Below, one piece after another: positions 27,963 to 35,521 of a stretch of 64,000 bases of DNA. The stretch's first letter is position 1, and the number at the start of each line of letters is the position of its first letter. The position numbers were made by a program, and so were the translations under genes. Location: positions 496,001-560,000 of the forward strand of contig JADJEU010000002.1 of NCBI GenBank assembly GCA_016709005.1, written 5' to 3'. The notes below the pieces were generated by a model that had not been told where the DNA came from, ran no database searches, and saw nothing but the letters and a program-made list of their open reading frames with translations. The stretch comes from Crocinitomicaceae bacterium (GTDB lineage Bacteria > Bacteroidota > Bacteroidia > Flavobacteriales_D > Crocinitomicaceae).

Positions 27963-28649
27963 ATGAAATTAAAATCAGGAATAATCGGATTGATCACCTT
28001 AGCCATTTTAGCATCGTGCTCAACCTCAAATGACGTTGTAAGCGGACGTGGAATTCAAAAACGTAAATACAACGATGGATACTATATCTCATTGGGTAAA
28101 AAATTCAACAAAACAAATAAAGATGTAAAAGTTGAAGAAGTAATTTTATCAGAAGAAACTGCTGAAAATTTCAAAGTTGAAACAACAAAAGAAGCAGAAA
28201 AATCTACCGAAACTTCACCATTGATAACACCTGCGTCAAACAATGAAGTAATTGCTCCAACAACTGATAATGATGCTTCTACTGTAACAACTACTTCAGA
28301 AATCGAAACAAACGAAAACGAAATTTCAAATCAAGTCGAGGTTTTAGAAGAAGAAACTATTTCTTACGAACCAGGGAGAATTTATTCACCCAAAATGATC
28401 AAAACCAAAATCTCAGAAAACGCAGGTGCAGATAGCACTGTCATGCTAATCCTATTGGTCATTCTTTGTTTTATCCTGCCTCCATTAGCAGTATTCATTT
28501 TTGAATCAGCGTCAACCAGATTTTGGATTGATTTAATTCTTTGGCTTCTCGGCTGGGGTGTGGGCTGGTGGTTACTTGGTGGTCTTGGCGGACTTTGCAC
28601 ACTTGTTGCTGTAATTCTTGCGCTGCTAATTATCCTGTCCGTAATCTAA
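27963..28649 (+). CDS. Lipoprotein with C-terminal YqaE/Pmp3-like membrane domain
   Basis: 228 residues. The N-terminus MKLKSGIIGLITLAILASCST is a lipoprotein signal (lipobox LASC). Residues 25-45 (SGRGIQKRKYNDGYYISLGKKF) form a basic segment seen in Bacteroidota proteins of this type. A Thr/Glu/Asn-rich disordered linker covers about 55-150. The last 75 residues are two or three tightly packed hydrophobic helices (LPPLAVFIFE, WIDLILWLLGWGVGWWLL) resembling the 50-residue YqaE/Pmp3 proteolipids. A lipid anchor on one side and a polytopic patch on the other, joined by a linker, could tether inner and outer membranes, but this is inference. Terminator directly downstream. Confidence 0.7.
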   Translation: MKLKSGIIGLITLAILASCSTSNDVVSGRGIQKRKYNDGYYISLGKKFNKTNKDVKVEEVILSEETAENFKVETTKEAEKSTETSPLITPASNNEVIAPTTDNDASTVTTTSEIETNENEISNQVEVLEEETISYEPGRIYSPKMIKTKISENAGADSTVMLILLVILCFILPPLAVFIFESASTRFWIDLILWLLGWGVGWWLLGGLGGLCTLVAVILALLIILSVI

Positions 28650-28668
28650 TTTCAAATTACATTTCAAG

Positions 28669-28698
28669 AAAAGGGAATCCAAACGGGTTCCCTTTTTT
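28669..28698 (+). terminator. Intrinsic terminator between convergent genes
   Basis: AAAAGGGAATCC pairs with GGGTTCCCTTTT (one G-T pair) around a 4-nt loop and runs into seven Ts. It separates the YqaE-lipoprotein gene from convergent dprA. Confidence 0.8.
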
Positions 28699-28701
28699 TA
28701 T

Positions 28702-29796
28702 TCAGAGCAGGCTATATTTTTTTCCAGGAGCAACGCGCACCAAACCTTTCATCTCCAGATTAAAAAGATGCATGGAAAGCATGCTGGATGTCATTTCAGA
28801 CGCGTAAGAAAGATTGTCAATATCCACTTCACCTTGATCGCGCAGCACACCTACAATTTTATCTTCTTCATCGTTCAACTCAGCAAAAAGTTGCGTTTGA
28901 ATTACGGGTGAAATTTTTTCACTTTGCTCCCAGCCCATTGTTTTTATCAGATCAGATGCGCTTGTAATGAGGTGCGCTTTGTCTTGCTGAATTAAAAGAT
29001 TGCATCCTTTTGAATATTCCTGATCAACATTTCCCGGAAAAGCAAATACATCCCGGTTATAATCATTGGCAAGATTTGCAGTAATCAATGAGCCACCGGA
29101 AACTGCACTTTCTATTACGACAGTAGCATCACACAAGCCAGCGACAATTCTATTTCGTTTTACAAAATTGGAAGTATCACCGCCACAGTTGCTTAAAAAT
29201 TCAGTGACAAGCCCACCATTTTCCAACATGGATTTTGCAATGGATTTATGCGCCGCCGGATAAATTAAATCCAAGCCATGACCAAGAACAGCAAGTGTTG
29301 AAAGGTTATTTGACATGGCTGCTTTATGCGCTTCAATATCTATTCCGTATGCAAGACCACTGACAATCTGTACATCCAAATCGGTAAGATCTGAAATCAA
29401 TTGTTTAGTGATAGCTTTTCCGTAAGGTGTTGCTTTACGTGTACCAACAATGGCAACATTTTTTTTATTGAAGTTGACATTTCCCTTTGTAAATAAAACA
29501 AGCGGGCCATCTTCACAATACTTTAATTTAGACGGATATTTTTCATCCTGATAAAAATAAATATCGATGCCGTATTTTTCTGTGAAAAGAATTTCCTGCT
29601 CTGCCCGTTCAAGACATTCCTTACGATTCAGTGATTTTACGATTGAACTTCCAATTCCTGGAATTAAGCCTAAGGCTTTTTCTCTCTCTTTAAAAACTCC
29701 TTCAACACTGCCCACATGAGCCACTAATGCTTTTGCTTTTACGGGGCCAACGCCTGACAATAAGCTTAACGCGATCTGATAAATCCTCTTCTCCAT
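28702..29796 (-). CDS. dprA: DNA-processing protein A
   Basis: 364 residues. An N-terminal helix-hairpin-helix/SAM-like region (LLSGVGPVKAKALVAHVG) covers about 1-65. The Rossmann-like DprA core has VAIVGTRKATPYG near 115, VSGLAYGIDIEAH near 148 and ENGGLVTEF near 193, with NRIVAGL following. A winged-helix DprA C-terminal domain occupies about 300-364 (DEEDKIVGVLRDQGEVDIDNL). DprA loads RecA onto incoming single-stranded DNA during natural transformation. The start ATG 29796 is preceded by an AGGAGG site (29799-29804), unusual in this window, and a TATTTTTG box at 29815-29822. Divergent from rpoN. Confidence 0.95.
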   Translation of the reverse strand: MEKRIYQIALSLLSGVGPVKAKALVAHVGSVEGVFKEREKALGLIPGIGSSIVKSLNRKECLERAEQEILFTEKYGIDIYFYQDEKYPSKLKYCEDGPLVLFTKGNVNFNKKNVAIVGTRKATPYGKAITKQLISDLTDLDVQIVSGLAYGIDIEAHKAAMSNNLSTLAVLGHGLDLIYPAAHKSIAKSMLENGGLVTEFLSNCGGDTSNFVKRNRIVAGLCDATVVIESAVSGGSLITANLANDYNRDVFAFPGNVDQEYSKGCNLLIQQDKAHLITSASDLIKTMGWEQSEKISPVIQTQLFAELNDEEDKIVGVLRDQGEVDIDNLSYASEMTSSMLSMHLFNLEMKGLVRVAPGKKYSLL

Positions 29797-29873
29797 AACC
29801 TCCTCTTAACAGGTCAAAAATAGTTTTCATTTTTGACTCCTTCAAATTTTACCTGAAAATTCTGGGAATTTTG

Positions 29874-29881
29874 TAACTTTG
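29874..29881 (+). promoter_or_regulatory. Putative -7 box (TAACTTTG) for rpoN
   Basis: TAACTTTG matches TAnnTTTG and ends 22 nt upstream of rpoN ATG 29904, in the divergent gap with dprA. Confidence 0.45.
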
Positions 29882-29903
29882 AAGCATATCACGGTCATCC
29901 GCA

Positions 29904-31355
29904 ATGTTAAAACAGAACCTTAGTTTAAAGCTCCTTCAGAAATTGTCACCGCAACAAATTCAGTTGATGAAATTGTTGCAAGTGCCTACTATGGAACTTG
30001 ACCAGCGGATCAAAGAGGAGATTGAAGAAAATCCGGCCCTTGAAGAAGGTGCTGATGAAGATGAATCTTTTGAGAACGAAGATTTCGAAGAACGCAATGA
30101 ATCCACCGAATCAGAGCGTGAATTTGACATCAATGATTATTTAGATGACGATTTACCACAATACAAAACATCTGTAAACAATACTAGCCGTGACGACGAA
30201 GATCGTTCGATGCCAATTTCAGGCGGCGTATCTTTTCAGGAAGTTTTACTTTCACAACTGGGTTTGAGAAAACTCACCGCCAAAGAAAAAACAATTGCTG
30301 AAACCATCATTGGAAACATTGACGAAGATGGTTATTTACGTCGTGAAATTGAAGCTATGGTGGATGATCTGGCCTTCACTCAAAACATTCAGTGCAGTGA
30401 AGAAGAGATAGAAGATGTTTTATTTTTAGTACAAGATTTTGAACCTGCTGGTGTTGGCGCACGCGATTTAAGAGAATGCCTCTTATTGCAGCTTGAGCGC
30501 AGGCATCATGGAAATATTGCAGTACATACTGCAAAAAAAATTCTGGAAAAATGCTTTGAAGAATTTACCAAAAAGCATTACGATAAAATCATGGCCAAAT
30601 TTGAAATTGAAGATGAAGATCTCAAAGACGCCATTGAAGAAATTGTAAAACTGAATCCAAAACCAGGCGGATCTATTAAAGAAGTGACGGATACCAAAAA
30701 TATCCAGCAGATTATTCCTGATTTTATTTTGACAGATGATGAGGGTGAATTAACCCTTACACTCAACTCACGAAACGCACCGCAACTCAGAGTCAGTAAG
30801 ACGTATGAAGAGATGTTACGTTCGTATGCTGAAGGCGCAAAATCAAGCAAGTCAGATAAAGAAGCAGTGCAATTTGTGCGTCAGAAATTAGATTCAGCCA
30901 AATGGTTTATTGATGCCATTTATCAGCGTCAGCAAACACTTTTACTCACCATGCAAACAATTATTGATTATCAGCGTGAGTACTTTTTGTCAGGTGATGA
31001 AACGCAATTGCGACCGATGATTCTGAAAGATATTGCAGACATTGTAGGAATGGATATTTCAACCATATCGCGGGTTGCAAACAGCAAATACATTCAAACA
31101 CCTTTTGGGATTTTATCGTTGAAATTTTTCTTTTCAGAAGCACTTTCGACTTCAAGTGGTGAAGAAGTTTCAACCCGTGAGGTGAAAAAAATTCTGTCAG
31201 AAGCAATTGGTGCCGAGTCGAAGAAGCGACCACTGACTGATCAGAAGCTCACAGAAATTCTGAAAGAAAAAGGATACAACATTGCACGTCGTACAGTTGC
31301 AAAGTACCGTGAACAGCTCAACATATCCGTAGCGCGTTTGCGCAAAGAGTTATGA
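29904..31355 (+). CDS. rpoN: RNA polymerase sigma-54 factor
   Basis: 483 residues. The N-terminal activator-interacting region (LKQNLSLKLLQKLSPQQIQLMKLLQ) is followed by an acidic linker (residues 45-95, rich in Glu/Asp). A core-binding domain occupies the middle (SFQEVLLSQLGLRKL..., GVGARDLRECLLLQL) and a DNA-binding domain the C-terminal third. The RpoN box ARRTVAKYRE is intact near the C-terminus. It directs transcription from -24/-12 promoters with AAA+ activators, none of which is encoded here. Its stop overlaps the next start (ATGA), so the PAP2-like and M48 protease genes are likely co-expressed. Confidence 0.97.
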   Translation: MLKQNLSLKLLQKLSPQQIQLMKLLQVPTMELDQRIKEEIEENPALEEGADEDESFENEDFEERNESTESEREFDINDYLDDDLPQYKTSVNNTSRDDEDRSMPISGGVSFQEVLLSQLGLRKLTAKEKTIAETIIGNIDEDGYLRREIEAMVDDLAFTQNIQCSEEEIEDVLFLVQDFEPAGVGARDLRECLLLQLERRHHGNIAVHTAKKILEKCFEEFTKKHYDKIMAKFEIEDEDLKDAIEEIVKLNPKPGGSIKEVTDTKNIQQIIPDFILTDDEGELTLTLNSRNAPQLRVSKTYEEMLRSYAEGAKSSKSDKEAVQFVRQKLDSAKWFIDAIYQRQQTLLLTMQTIIDYQREYFLSGDETQLRPMILKDIADIVGMDISTISRVANSKYIQTPFGILSLKFFFSEALSTSSGEEVSTREVKKILSEAIGAESKKRPLTDQKLTEILKEKGYNIARRTVAKYREQLNISVARLRKEL

Positions 31356-32029
31356 TCGGACAATTCTTCAAAGCACTTTCGTATATTTTTCATCCGCTGT
31401 TAATGCCGTTGCTTGGCATCTATTTTATTTTTGAATTACCCAGTATTCCAACTTCTCTGCGCATTTACGATTCGCTCTATTTTTTTCCAGACGAAGCTAA
31501 ATTCAGAATTTACATAGTATTAGGTGTACTCACGTTTGCGGCACCATTACTGAGTTTGCTGATCATGTACTGGAATGGAATGATTAGTAGCTTGCATCTT
31601 GAAAAAAAACAAGAGCGCGTCTATCCTTATTTTATTGTCACGTTTTATTACGCCCTTGCATTTATTTTTGTGCGATACCAATGGCCTGAAGAATTAGGTC
31701 ATCCAGCCTTTCTTGGTTTTCTATTCGGAATAATTCTGGTAAACGTCATTTCACTTTTTCTAAACTACTTTCTGAAAGTGAGTGCGCACGCTGCCGCAAG
31801 TTTTGGAGTTGCCGGATTACTGGTAGGTTATAATCAAACACAAATCGCATTCTTTGAATCAGAAGCATTCCCTAACCTTGGTTTCACACTTTTTTTTCTT
31901 GTGCTCAGTGGTCTCATTGTGACAGGCAGATTATATCTTAAAGCACACACTTTAACAGAAGTACTCACTGGCATGGCGCTAGGCTTTTTTGGGATTTACT
32001 GTTGCGTTAAATTTGGAATCTATATCTAA
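31352..32029 (+). CDS. PAP2-superfamily-like membrane protein
   Basis: 225 residues with about six transmembrane helices. A degenerate PAP2 signature is readable in order: KKQERVYP (for KX6RP), SAHA (for PSGH) and GRLYLKAHTLTEV (for SRX5HX3D, with Glu replacing Asp). Canonical enzymes dephosphorylate lipid phosphates such as undecaprenyl diphosphate. The substitutions leave activity uncertain, but the key Arg and both His positions look preserved. It overlaps rpoN by 4 nt and is followed 6 nt later by an M48 protease gene. Substrate and physiological role unknown. Confidence 0.6.
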   Translation: MIGQFFKALSYIFHPLLMPLLGIYFIFELPSIPTSLRIYDSLYFFPDEAKFRIYIVLGVLTFAAPLLSLLIMYWNGMISSLHLEKKQERVYPYFIVTFYYALAFIFVRYQWPEELGHPAFLGFLFGIILVNVISLFLNYFLKVSAHAAASFGVAGLLVGYNQTQIAFFESEAFPNLGFTLFFLVLSGLIVTGRLYLKAHTLTEVLTGMALGFFGIYCCVKFGIYI

Positions 32030-32035
32030 TTGTTT

Positions 32036-32836
32036 ATGAAGTTTTTTTTATCGGTTATATCAATCTCATTTATCATTACAAGCTGCGGACTTGGCAAAGA
32101 CGATGGCTCTGCACCACAAGGCGGATTTAATTTATTTACAGTAGAACAAGACAAGCAACTGGGACTTCAGGTAGCACAAGAAATTGAAAGCAATACCACT
32201 GAATATCCTATTCTGGATTCCGCATCAAACGTGAAAGCTTACAAATACATTTACGACATCCGAAACAAAATTCTGGCTACTGGAAAAGTGCGTCACAAAA
32301 ATGAATTTGCATGGCGTATCCGAATCGTGAAAGATGATAAAACAATGAATGCTTTTTGCACTCCCGGTGGATACATTTATGTGTATACCGGTATCATTAA
32401 ATATCTCGACAATGAAGCTGAATTAGCTGGTGTAATGGGTCATGAAATGGGTCATGCAGATTTACGTCACTCGACGCGTCAAATGACCAAAATTTTTGGT
32501 GTACAAATTTTAATGAATGCCGCCTTGGGTGATTCATCTGCTGTTGCGCAGATTACAACTGGCCTGATTGGTTTAAAATTTAGCCGTGATCATGAAACAG
32601 AAGCAGATCGTATGTCAGTTGAATATTTGTGCGGTACTGATTGGCCTGCTGACGGAGCAGCCGGTTTTTTTGAAAAGATTGAAGCATCAGGAGGCGTAGG
32701 TGTTCCTGAATGGTTGAGCACACATCCAAGTCCAAATAATCGCATTGCAAATTACCACACCTGGGCAAAAGAAGCAGGCTGCGTTGGCGCTGAAAAATAT
32801 GAGCAGCGCTATGACGAATTTAAGCGGTTGTTTTAA
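32036..32836 (+). CDS. M48-family zinc metalloprotease lipoprotein
   Basis: 266 residues from ATG 32036 (a TTG two codons earlier is less likely). MKFFLSVISISFIITSCGLG is a lipoprotein signal. The catalytic motif is GHEMGHADLRHS (HExxH), and the third zinc ligand glutamate lies in SRDHETEADRMS. CTPGGYIYVYTG precedes the active site, as in BepA/LoiP-type M48 proteases. The C-terminal STHPSPNNRI block is also typical. Such lipoproteins act in outer-membrane protein quality control. It lies in the rpoN transcript, 6 nt after the PAP2-like gene. Confidence 0.9.
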   Translation: MKFFLSVISISFIITSCGLGKDDGSAPQGGFNLFTVEQDKQLGLQVAQEIESNTTEYPILDSASNVKAYKYIYDIRNKILATGKVRHKNEFAWRIRIVKDDKTMNAFCTPGGYIYVYTGIIKYLDNEAELAGVMGHEMGHADLRHSTRQMTKIFGVQILMNAALGDSSAVAQITTGLIGLKFSRDHETEADRMSVEYLCGTDWPADGAAGFFEKIEASGGVGVPEWLSTHPSPNNRIANYHTWAKEAGCVGAEKYEQRYDEFKRLF

Positions 32837-32900
32837 TTTAAGGAATCATTCAAAATTTCCAAGACACAACCAAGCCATGCATTTCTGCGTATGCTAGTTT

Positions 32901-33341
32901 GTGAAACTTATTTTTCTTTTCGGATTCAGCTTTCTCATTCTCACTTCTTGTAATAAAGAATTGGGGGGACCTCGCAAGCTTACTGCTGTTGGTCACTTCG
33001 AGTATAGCTCAGCTACTAATCTGGTAACACAAGTCTATTATACAGGCAAAGACGATGAGCGGGCAATCACCATTCGATTAAACAGAAATAATACTATCTC
33101 CGGAGATGTTGAAGGCACCTGGGCAAATAGCGGCGCACAAATTTCTATGACAATTAATGGCGACTTTGGTCCTAGCTCACCCTTTTCAATTGACCACGGA
33201 TATTACGAAACCAAACCCAAAGTTGCCGTACAAGGTCATGAAGTAACCATGGCTGATTTTGTTGACGATACTTATTTTATTGTGGTCACCAAAGGAACTA
33301 TTGGAAGTACGAATTACGAGAGACATTTTGTGTTTGAGTAA
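32901..33341 (+). CDS. Hypothetical lipoprotein
   Basis: 146 residues starting at GTG 32901. MKLIFLFGFSFLILTSCNKELGG carries a lipobox (LTSC). The mature part is beta-strand rich (YFIVVTKGTIG, ISMTINGDFG) with a polar composition compatible with a small beta-barrel or lipocalin-like fold. I recognise no family and see no catalytic motif. It may follow the M48 gene as a separate transcription unit, since 64 nt separate them. Confidence 0.65.
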   Translation: MKLIFLFGFSFLILTSCNKELGGPRKLTAVGHFEYSSATNLVTQVYYTGKDDERAITIRLNRNNTISGDVEGTWANSGAQISMTINGDFGPSSPFSIDHGYYETKPKVAVQGHEVTMADFVDDTYFIVVTKGTIGSTNYERHFVFE

Positions 33342-33348
33342 TCCTTTG

Positions 33349-33500
33349 ATAGCGCGCAGATGACGCTGATCCAGTATGATTTTCCTGATTTTGTTTGAGA
33401 TTAAAACAGTATGTTTAATCAAAAACGATCGTTATCTAAAAAGAAAATCAAATCCATTTTAATCTTAAGCAATCTCCGTTATCAGCGTTCCGTATTAATC
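33349..33500. repeat. Degenerate dispersed intergenic repeat
   Basis: The spacer contains GCGCAGATGACGCTGAT near its left end and a related inverted ending (CTCCGTTATCAGCGTTC) near its right end, with AT-rich GATTAAAA/TTTTAATC words between. This layout matches the 'gcgcagatgacgctgat...atctgcgttatc' repeats that I recall from Bacteroidota genomes. The arms are too diverged for a clean hairpin. No gene is visible here. Confidence 0.35.
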
Positions 33501-33571
33501 AATACAATTTTGAAATTCAACCTTTTGGCATAATTTTCGTATAGATTTGTAATCCCAATAGATTGTTGACT

Positions 33572-34053
33572 ATGAAATCATTTTTTGCTCTTCTTTTTGT
33601 CTTTGCGCATACATTGGATTTACTCAGGAAATAGATGAGATTTCGGATACAATTGTATTCTGGGAGTTTGCCGCAACGCTGCCTGAAAATGAAAAAGCAG
33701 ATTTACAACATACCTGGGGATCAGAAACTGTGCACTTTTTAGGTACCGTGAAATTCATCAGTCCGTCTGGAAAAGAACTTGACCTGAGAATCGTATCCTC
33801 GTATCGTAGAATTACAAAAGCAAATGGATTCAATGATCAAAGCGTTTTGGCGCTTGTAAAGACCAATAACGTTCCAGTAAAAATTTACGACTTTGTATCA
33901 CGTCAGAATTTACCAATTGGGATTCGCGATAATGGCCTTGTTTATAAAATAAAGGATGCAGAAAAAGTAGTGCCACTGCCTGCGAAATTAGGCGAACGGC
34001 TCTGTGTTGAAGGTTTGAGTTGTTTCGCTGAGGCAATTTTGGTTGAGATATAA
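33572..34053 (+). pseudogene. Small secreted protein, frameshifted in the signal peptide
   Basis: ATG 33572 starts MKSFFALLFV, a signal peptide, but the frame stops at TAG 33632-33634. A frame offset by one base carries the remainder from about 33601 to 34053: LCAYIGFTQEIDEISDTIVFWEFAAT... Adding one T to the T run near 33593-33598 gives a continuous 160-residue product MKSFFALLF-CLCAYIGFTQEID. A TAGATTTG box (33542-33549) 22 nt upstream of the ATG supports this start. The mature portion, about 138 residues, is beta-rich (HFLGTVKFISPSGKELDLRIVSSYRR) and unrecognised. Sequencing error in the T run is the simplest explanation. Translation from ATG 33730 would give an unexported 107-residue fragment. 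Confidence 0.6.
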
Positions 34054-34160
34054 ATAGGACAAAGTGCAGAGGGAAATTTATTCCTGATTCCAATTGATTT
34101 TTGCTCTATTTAATTCGTCAAAATCGAATAGAATCCGTCACTTGTTCAGCCACCCTAAAA

Positions 34161-34559
34161 TTATTTTTTCATCGCTTTTTTACTTCCAGCAATAATTCGC
34201 TTGCGATGTTTTGTTCCCCAATTGTGCAGCTCGGTTATGAGCGGCTGCAGTGTTCGTCCATAAGGCGTCAGCTCATATTCAATGCTTACTGGTAACGAAT
34301 CGTAGACATGGCGAACGGCCAGTTCATTTATCTCCAATTCCTTTAGTTCTTTCGATAACATCTTTGGAGTGAGTCCCGGAATTTCGCGTTGAATTTGTTT
34401 GAATCGTTTTTTGCCAAAGGTAAGTGACAGAATAATTTGCAATTTCCATTTACCACTTAAAACATCCAAAGCATCCTTCACAGGAAGCAGGCGCTGACTG
34501 CACTCACCGGTAGATAAATGCATGGGGCATTTTCGTTTGTCGTGATCTTCATTTTCCAT
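34161..34559 (-). CDS. HxlR-family transcriptional regulator
   Basis: 132 residues. The winged-helix signature is clear: DALDVLSGKWKLQIILSLTFGKKRFKQIQREIPGLTPKMLSKELKELE, followed by the wing ('YELTPYGRTLQPLITELHNWG'). Two cysteines precede the DNA-binding domain (Cys11 and Cys20). HxlR regulators often sense electrophiles or quinones through cysteine modification. It is divergent from a DoxX gene, a common pairing, so autoregulation and control of doxX are likely. The box TACTTTTG (34572-34565) ends only 5 nt before the ATG. Confidence 0.9.
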   Translation of the reverse strand: MENEDHDKRKCPMHLSTGECSQRLLPVKDALDVLSGKWKLQIILSLTFGKKRFKQIQREIPGLTPKMLSKELKELEINELAVRHVYDSLPVSIEYELTPYGRTLQPLITELHNWGTKHRKRIIAGSKKAMKK

Positions 34560-34564
34560 AGATA

Positions 34565-34572
34565 CAAAAGTA
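34565..34572 (-). promoter_or_regulatory. Putative -7 box (TACTTTTG) for hxlR
   Basis: On the minus strand TACTTTTG is followed by only 5 nt (TATCT) and then ATG, so the transcript would be leaderless or nearly so. Confidence 0.45.
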
Positions 34573-34617
34573 AGTGAATCTAGTATACAATAGATAGCGC
34601 TTTCCCAAAGTATACCG

Positions 34618-34633
34618 GTTTCCTAAAGGAAAC
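34618..34633. promoter_or_regulatory. Candidate HxlR operator palindrome
   Basis: GTTTCCTAAAGGAAAC is a 7+2+7 perfect palindrome in the centre of the hxlR-doxX divergent gap. A second inverted repeat, TACCA...TGGTA, follows at about 34636-34656, and a TACATTTG -7 box for doxX at 34661-34668. Palindromes between divergent genes commonly bind the encoded dimeric regulator. Binding by this HxlR protein is inferred. Confidence 0.5.
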
Positions 34634-34660
34634 TAGTACCAAATGGATATCTGGTATCTC

Positions 34661-34668
34661 TACATTTG
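34661..34668 (+). promoter_or_regulatory. Putative -7 box (TACATTTG) for doxX
   Basis: TACATTTG ends 28 nt before the doxX ATG at 34697 and lies just after the TACCA/TGGTA inverted repeat, so a regulator bound there would cover the -33 region. Confidence 0.45.
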
Positions 34669-34696
34669 ACCCGAACAAAAAATCTAAATTATCATT

Positions 34697-35074
34697 ATGA
34701 AAACAAATAAAACAACGACAATTATTTCCTGGATCTTAATTATCCTTCCATCACTAATGTTGCTGATGAGCGCCTTTATGAAATTGAGCGGCGCACAAGA
34801 ACTTGTAGTCGCATTTCAAGCCATGGGCTTAGGCAAACTACTCGCGGCAATTGGCGTAATCGAATTAATTGCAACCGCCCTTTTACTCATTCCGAAAACA
34901 TATAAAATCGGATTTTTATTAATCAACGGATACCTTGGAGGAGCTATCTGTATGGAGCTTGCAGGCAGTCAGTTTCCAGTTGCTGCTGTGCTTCTTTCAG
35001 TTCTGTGGATTGGTGTTTTTTTAAGAGACAAAAACATGTTTTTAGCATCCAGCCCAGTTAGTTCTGAAAAGTAA
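34697..35074 (+). CDS. DoxX-family membrane protein
   Basis: 125 residues with four hydrophobic helices (WILIILPSLMLLMSAFMKL, LLAAIGVIELIATALLLIP, IGFLLINGYLGGAICMELAG, VAAVLLSVLWIGVFL). The motif MKLSG near residue 27 and the helix spacing match the DoxX/DUF417-like family. Members of this family are linked to redox or thiol stress and quinone metabolism, though the reaction is not defined for this type. The divergent HxlR gene and intervening palindromes suggest inducible expression. A strong terminator hairpin follows 19 nt after the stop. Confidence 0.85.
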   Translation: MKTNKTTTIISWILIILPSLMLLMSAFMKLSGAQELVVAFQAMGLGKLLAAIGVIELIATALLLIPKTYKIGFLLINGYLGGAICMELAGSQFPVAAVLLSVLWIGVFLRDKNMFLASSPVSSEK

Positions 35075-35093
35075 AATTTCTGTAAAAGAAAAA

Positions 35094-35126
35094 CGGCAGG
35101 ACTCATTGATTAAGGGAGTCCTGCCG
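35094..35126 (+). terminator. Hairpin terminator after doxX
   Basis: CGGCAGGACTC pairs perfectly with GAGTCCTGCCG (11 bp) around an 11-nt loop. The following CTATCTGTTTT has only a weak T tract. It separates doxX from the tRNA gene. Confidence 0.8.
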
Positions 35127-35175
35127 CTATCTGTTTTATTGTTCTAAATTTGCAGCAGAAAGCATATCTTTCAAT

Positions 35176-35247
35176 GGCTGCGTAGTTCAATGGATAGAAT
35201 AGAAGTTTCCTAAACTTTTGATGCAGGTTCGATTCCTGTCGCGGCTA
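35176..35247 (+). tRNA. tRNA-Arg (anticodon CCU)
   Basis: The 72-nt sequence folds as a cloverleaf. Acceptor arm GGCTGCG/CGCGGCT has two G-U pairs. The D-loop is GTTCAATGGATAGAA. The anticodon stem GAAGT/ACTTT encloses loop TTCCTAA with anticodon CCT. The T arm GCAGG/CCTGT encloses TTCGATT. The discriminator is A and CCA is not encoded. It decodes AGG. It stands alone between doxX and a hypothetical gene. Confidence 0.93.
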
Positions 35248-35521
35248 CAAAAATCAGAGCGAGTGTGAGAGCGGGAGCGAAAACATGAGTTCTGATTTTT
35301 CCTGTACACTCCCTCAGTGCTAAATTCCATAATTCTTATGGACCTTCTTTTATGCCTCACTGACAAAAAATCACAGGAACAAATTCACGAATTAGCTTTG
35401 CATAATTCCGCATCAGTAGTGAATAGAAGAATAATCAACAGAAATTTCATGGTTGTCCTTTCAATTTTATTAGCAATGGAAAAAATACAGTTTAAATGTC
35501 AAACTTCCAATTTTACAATGC

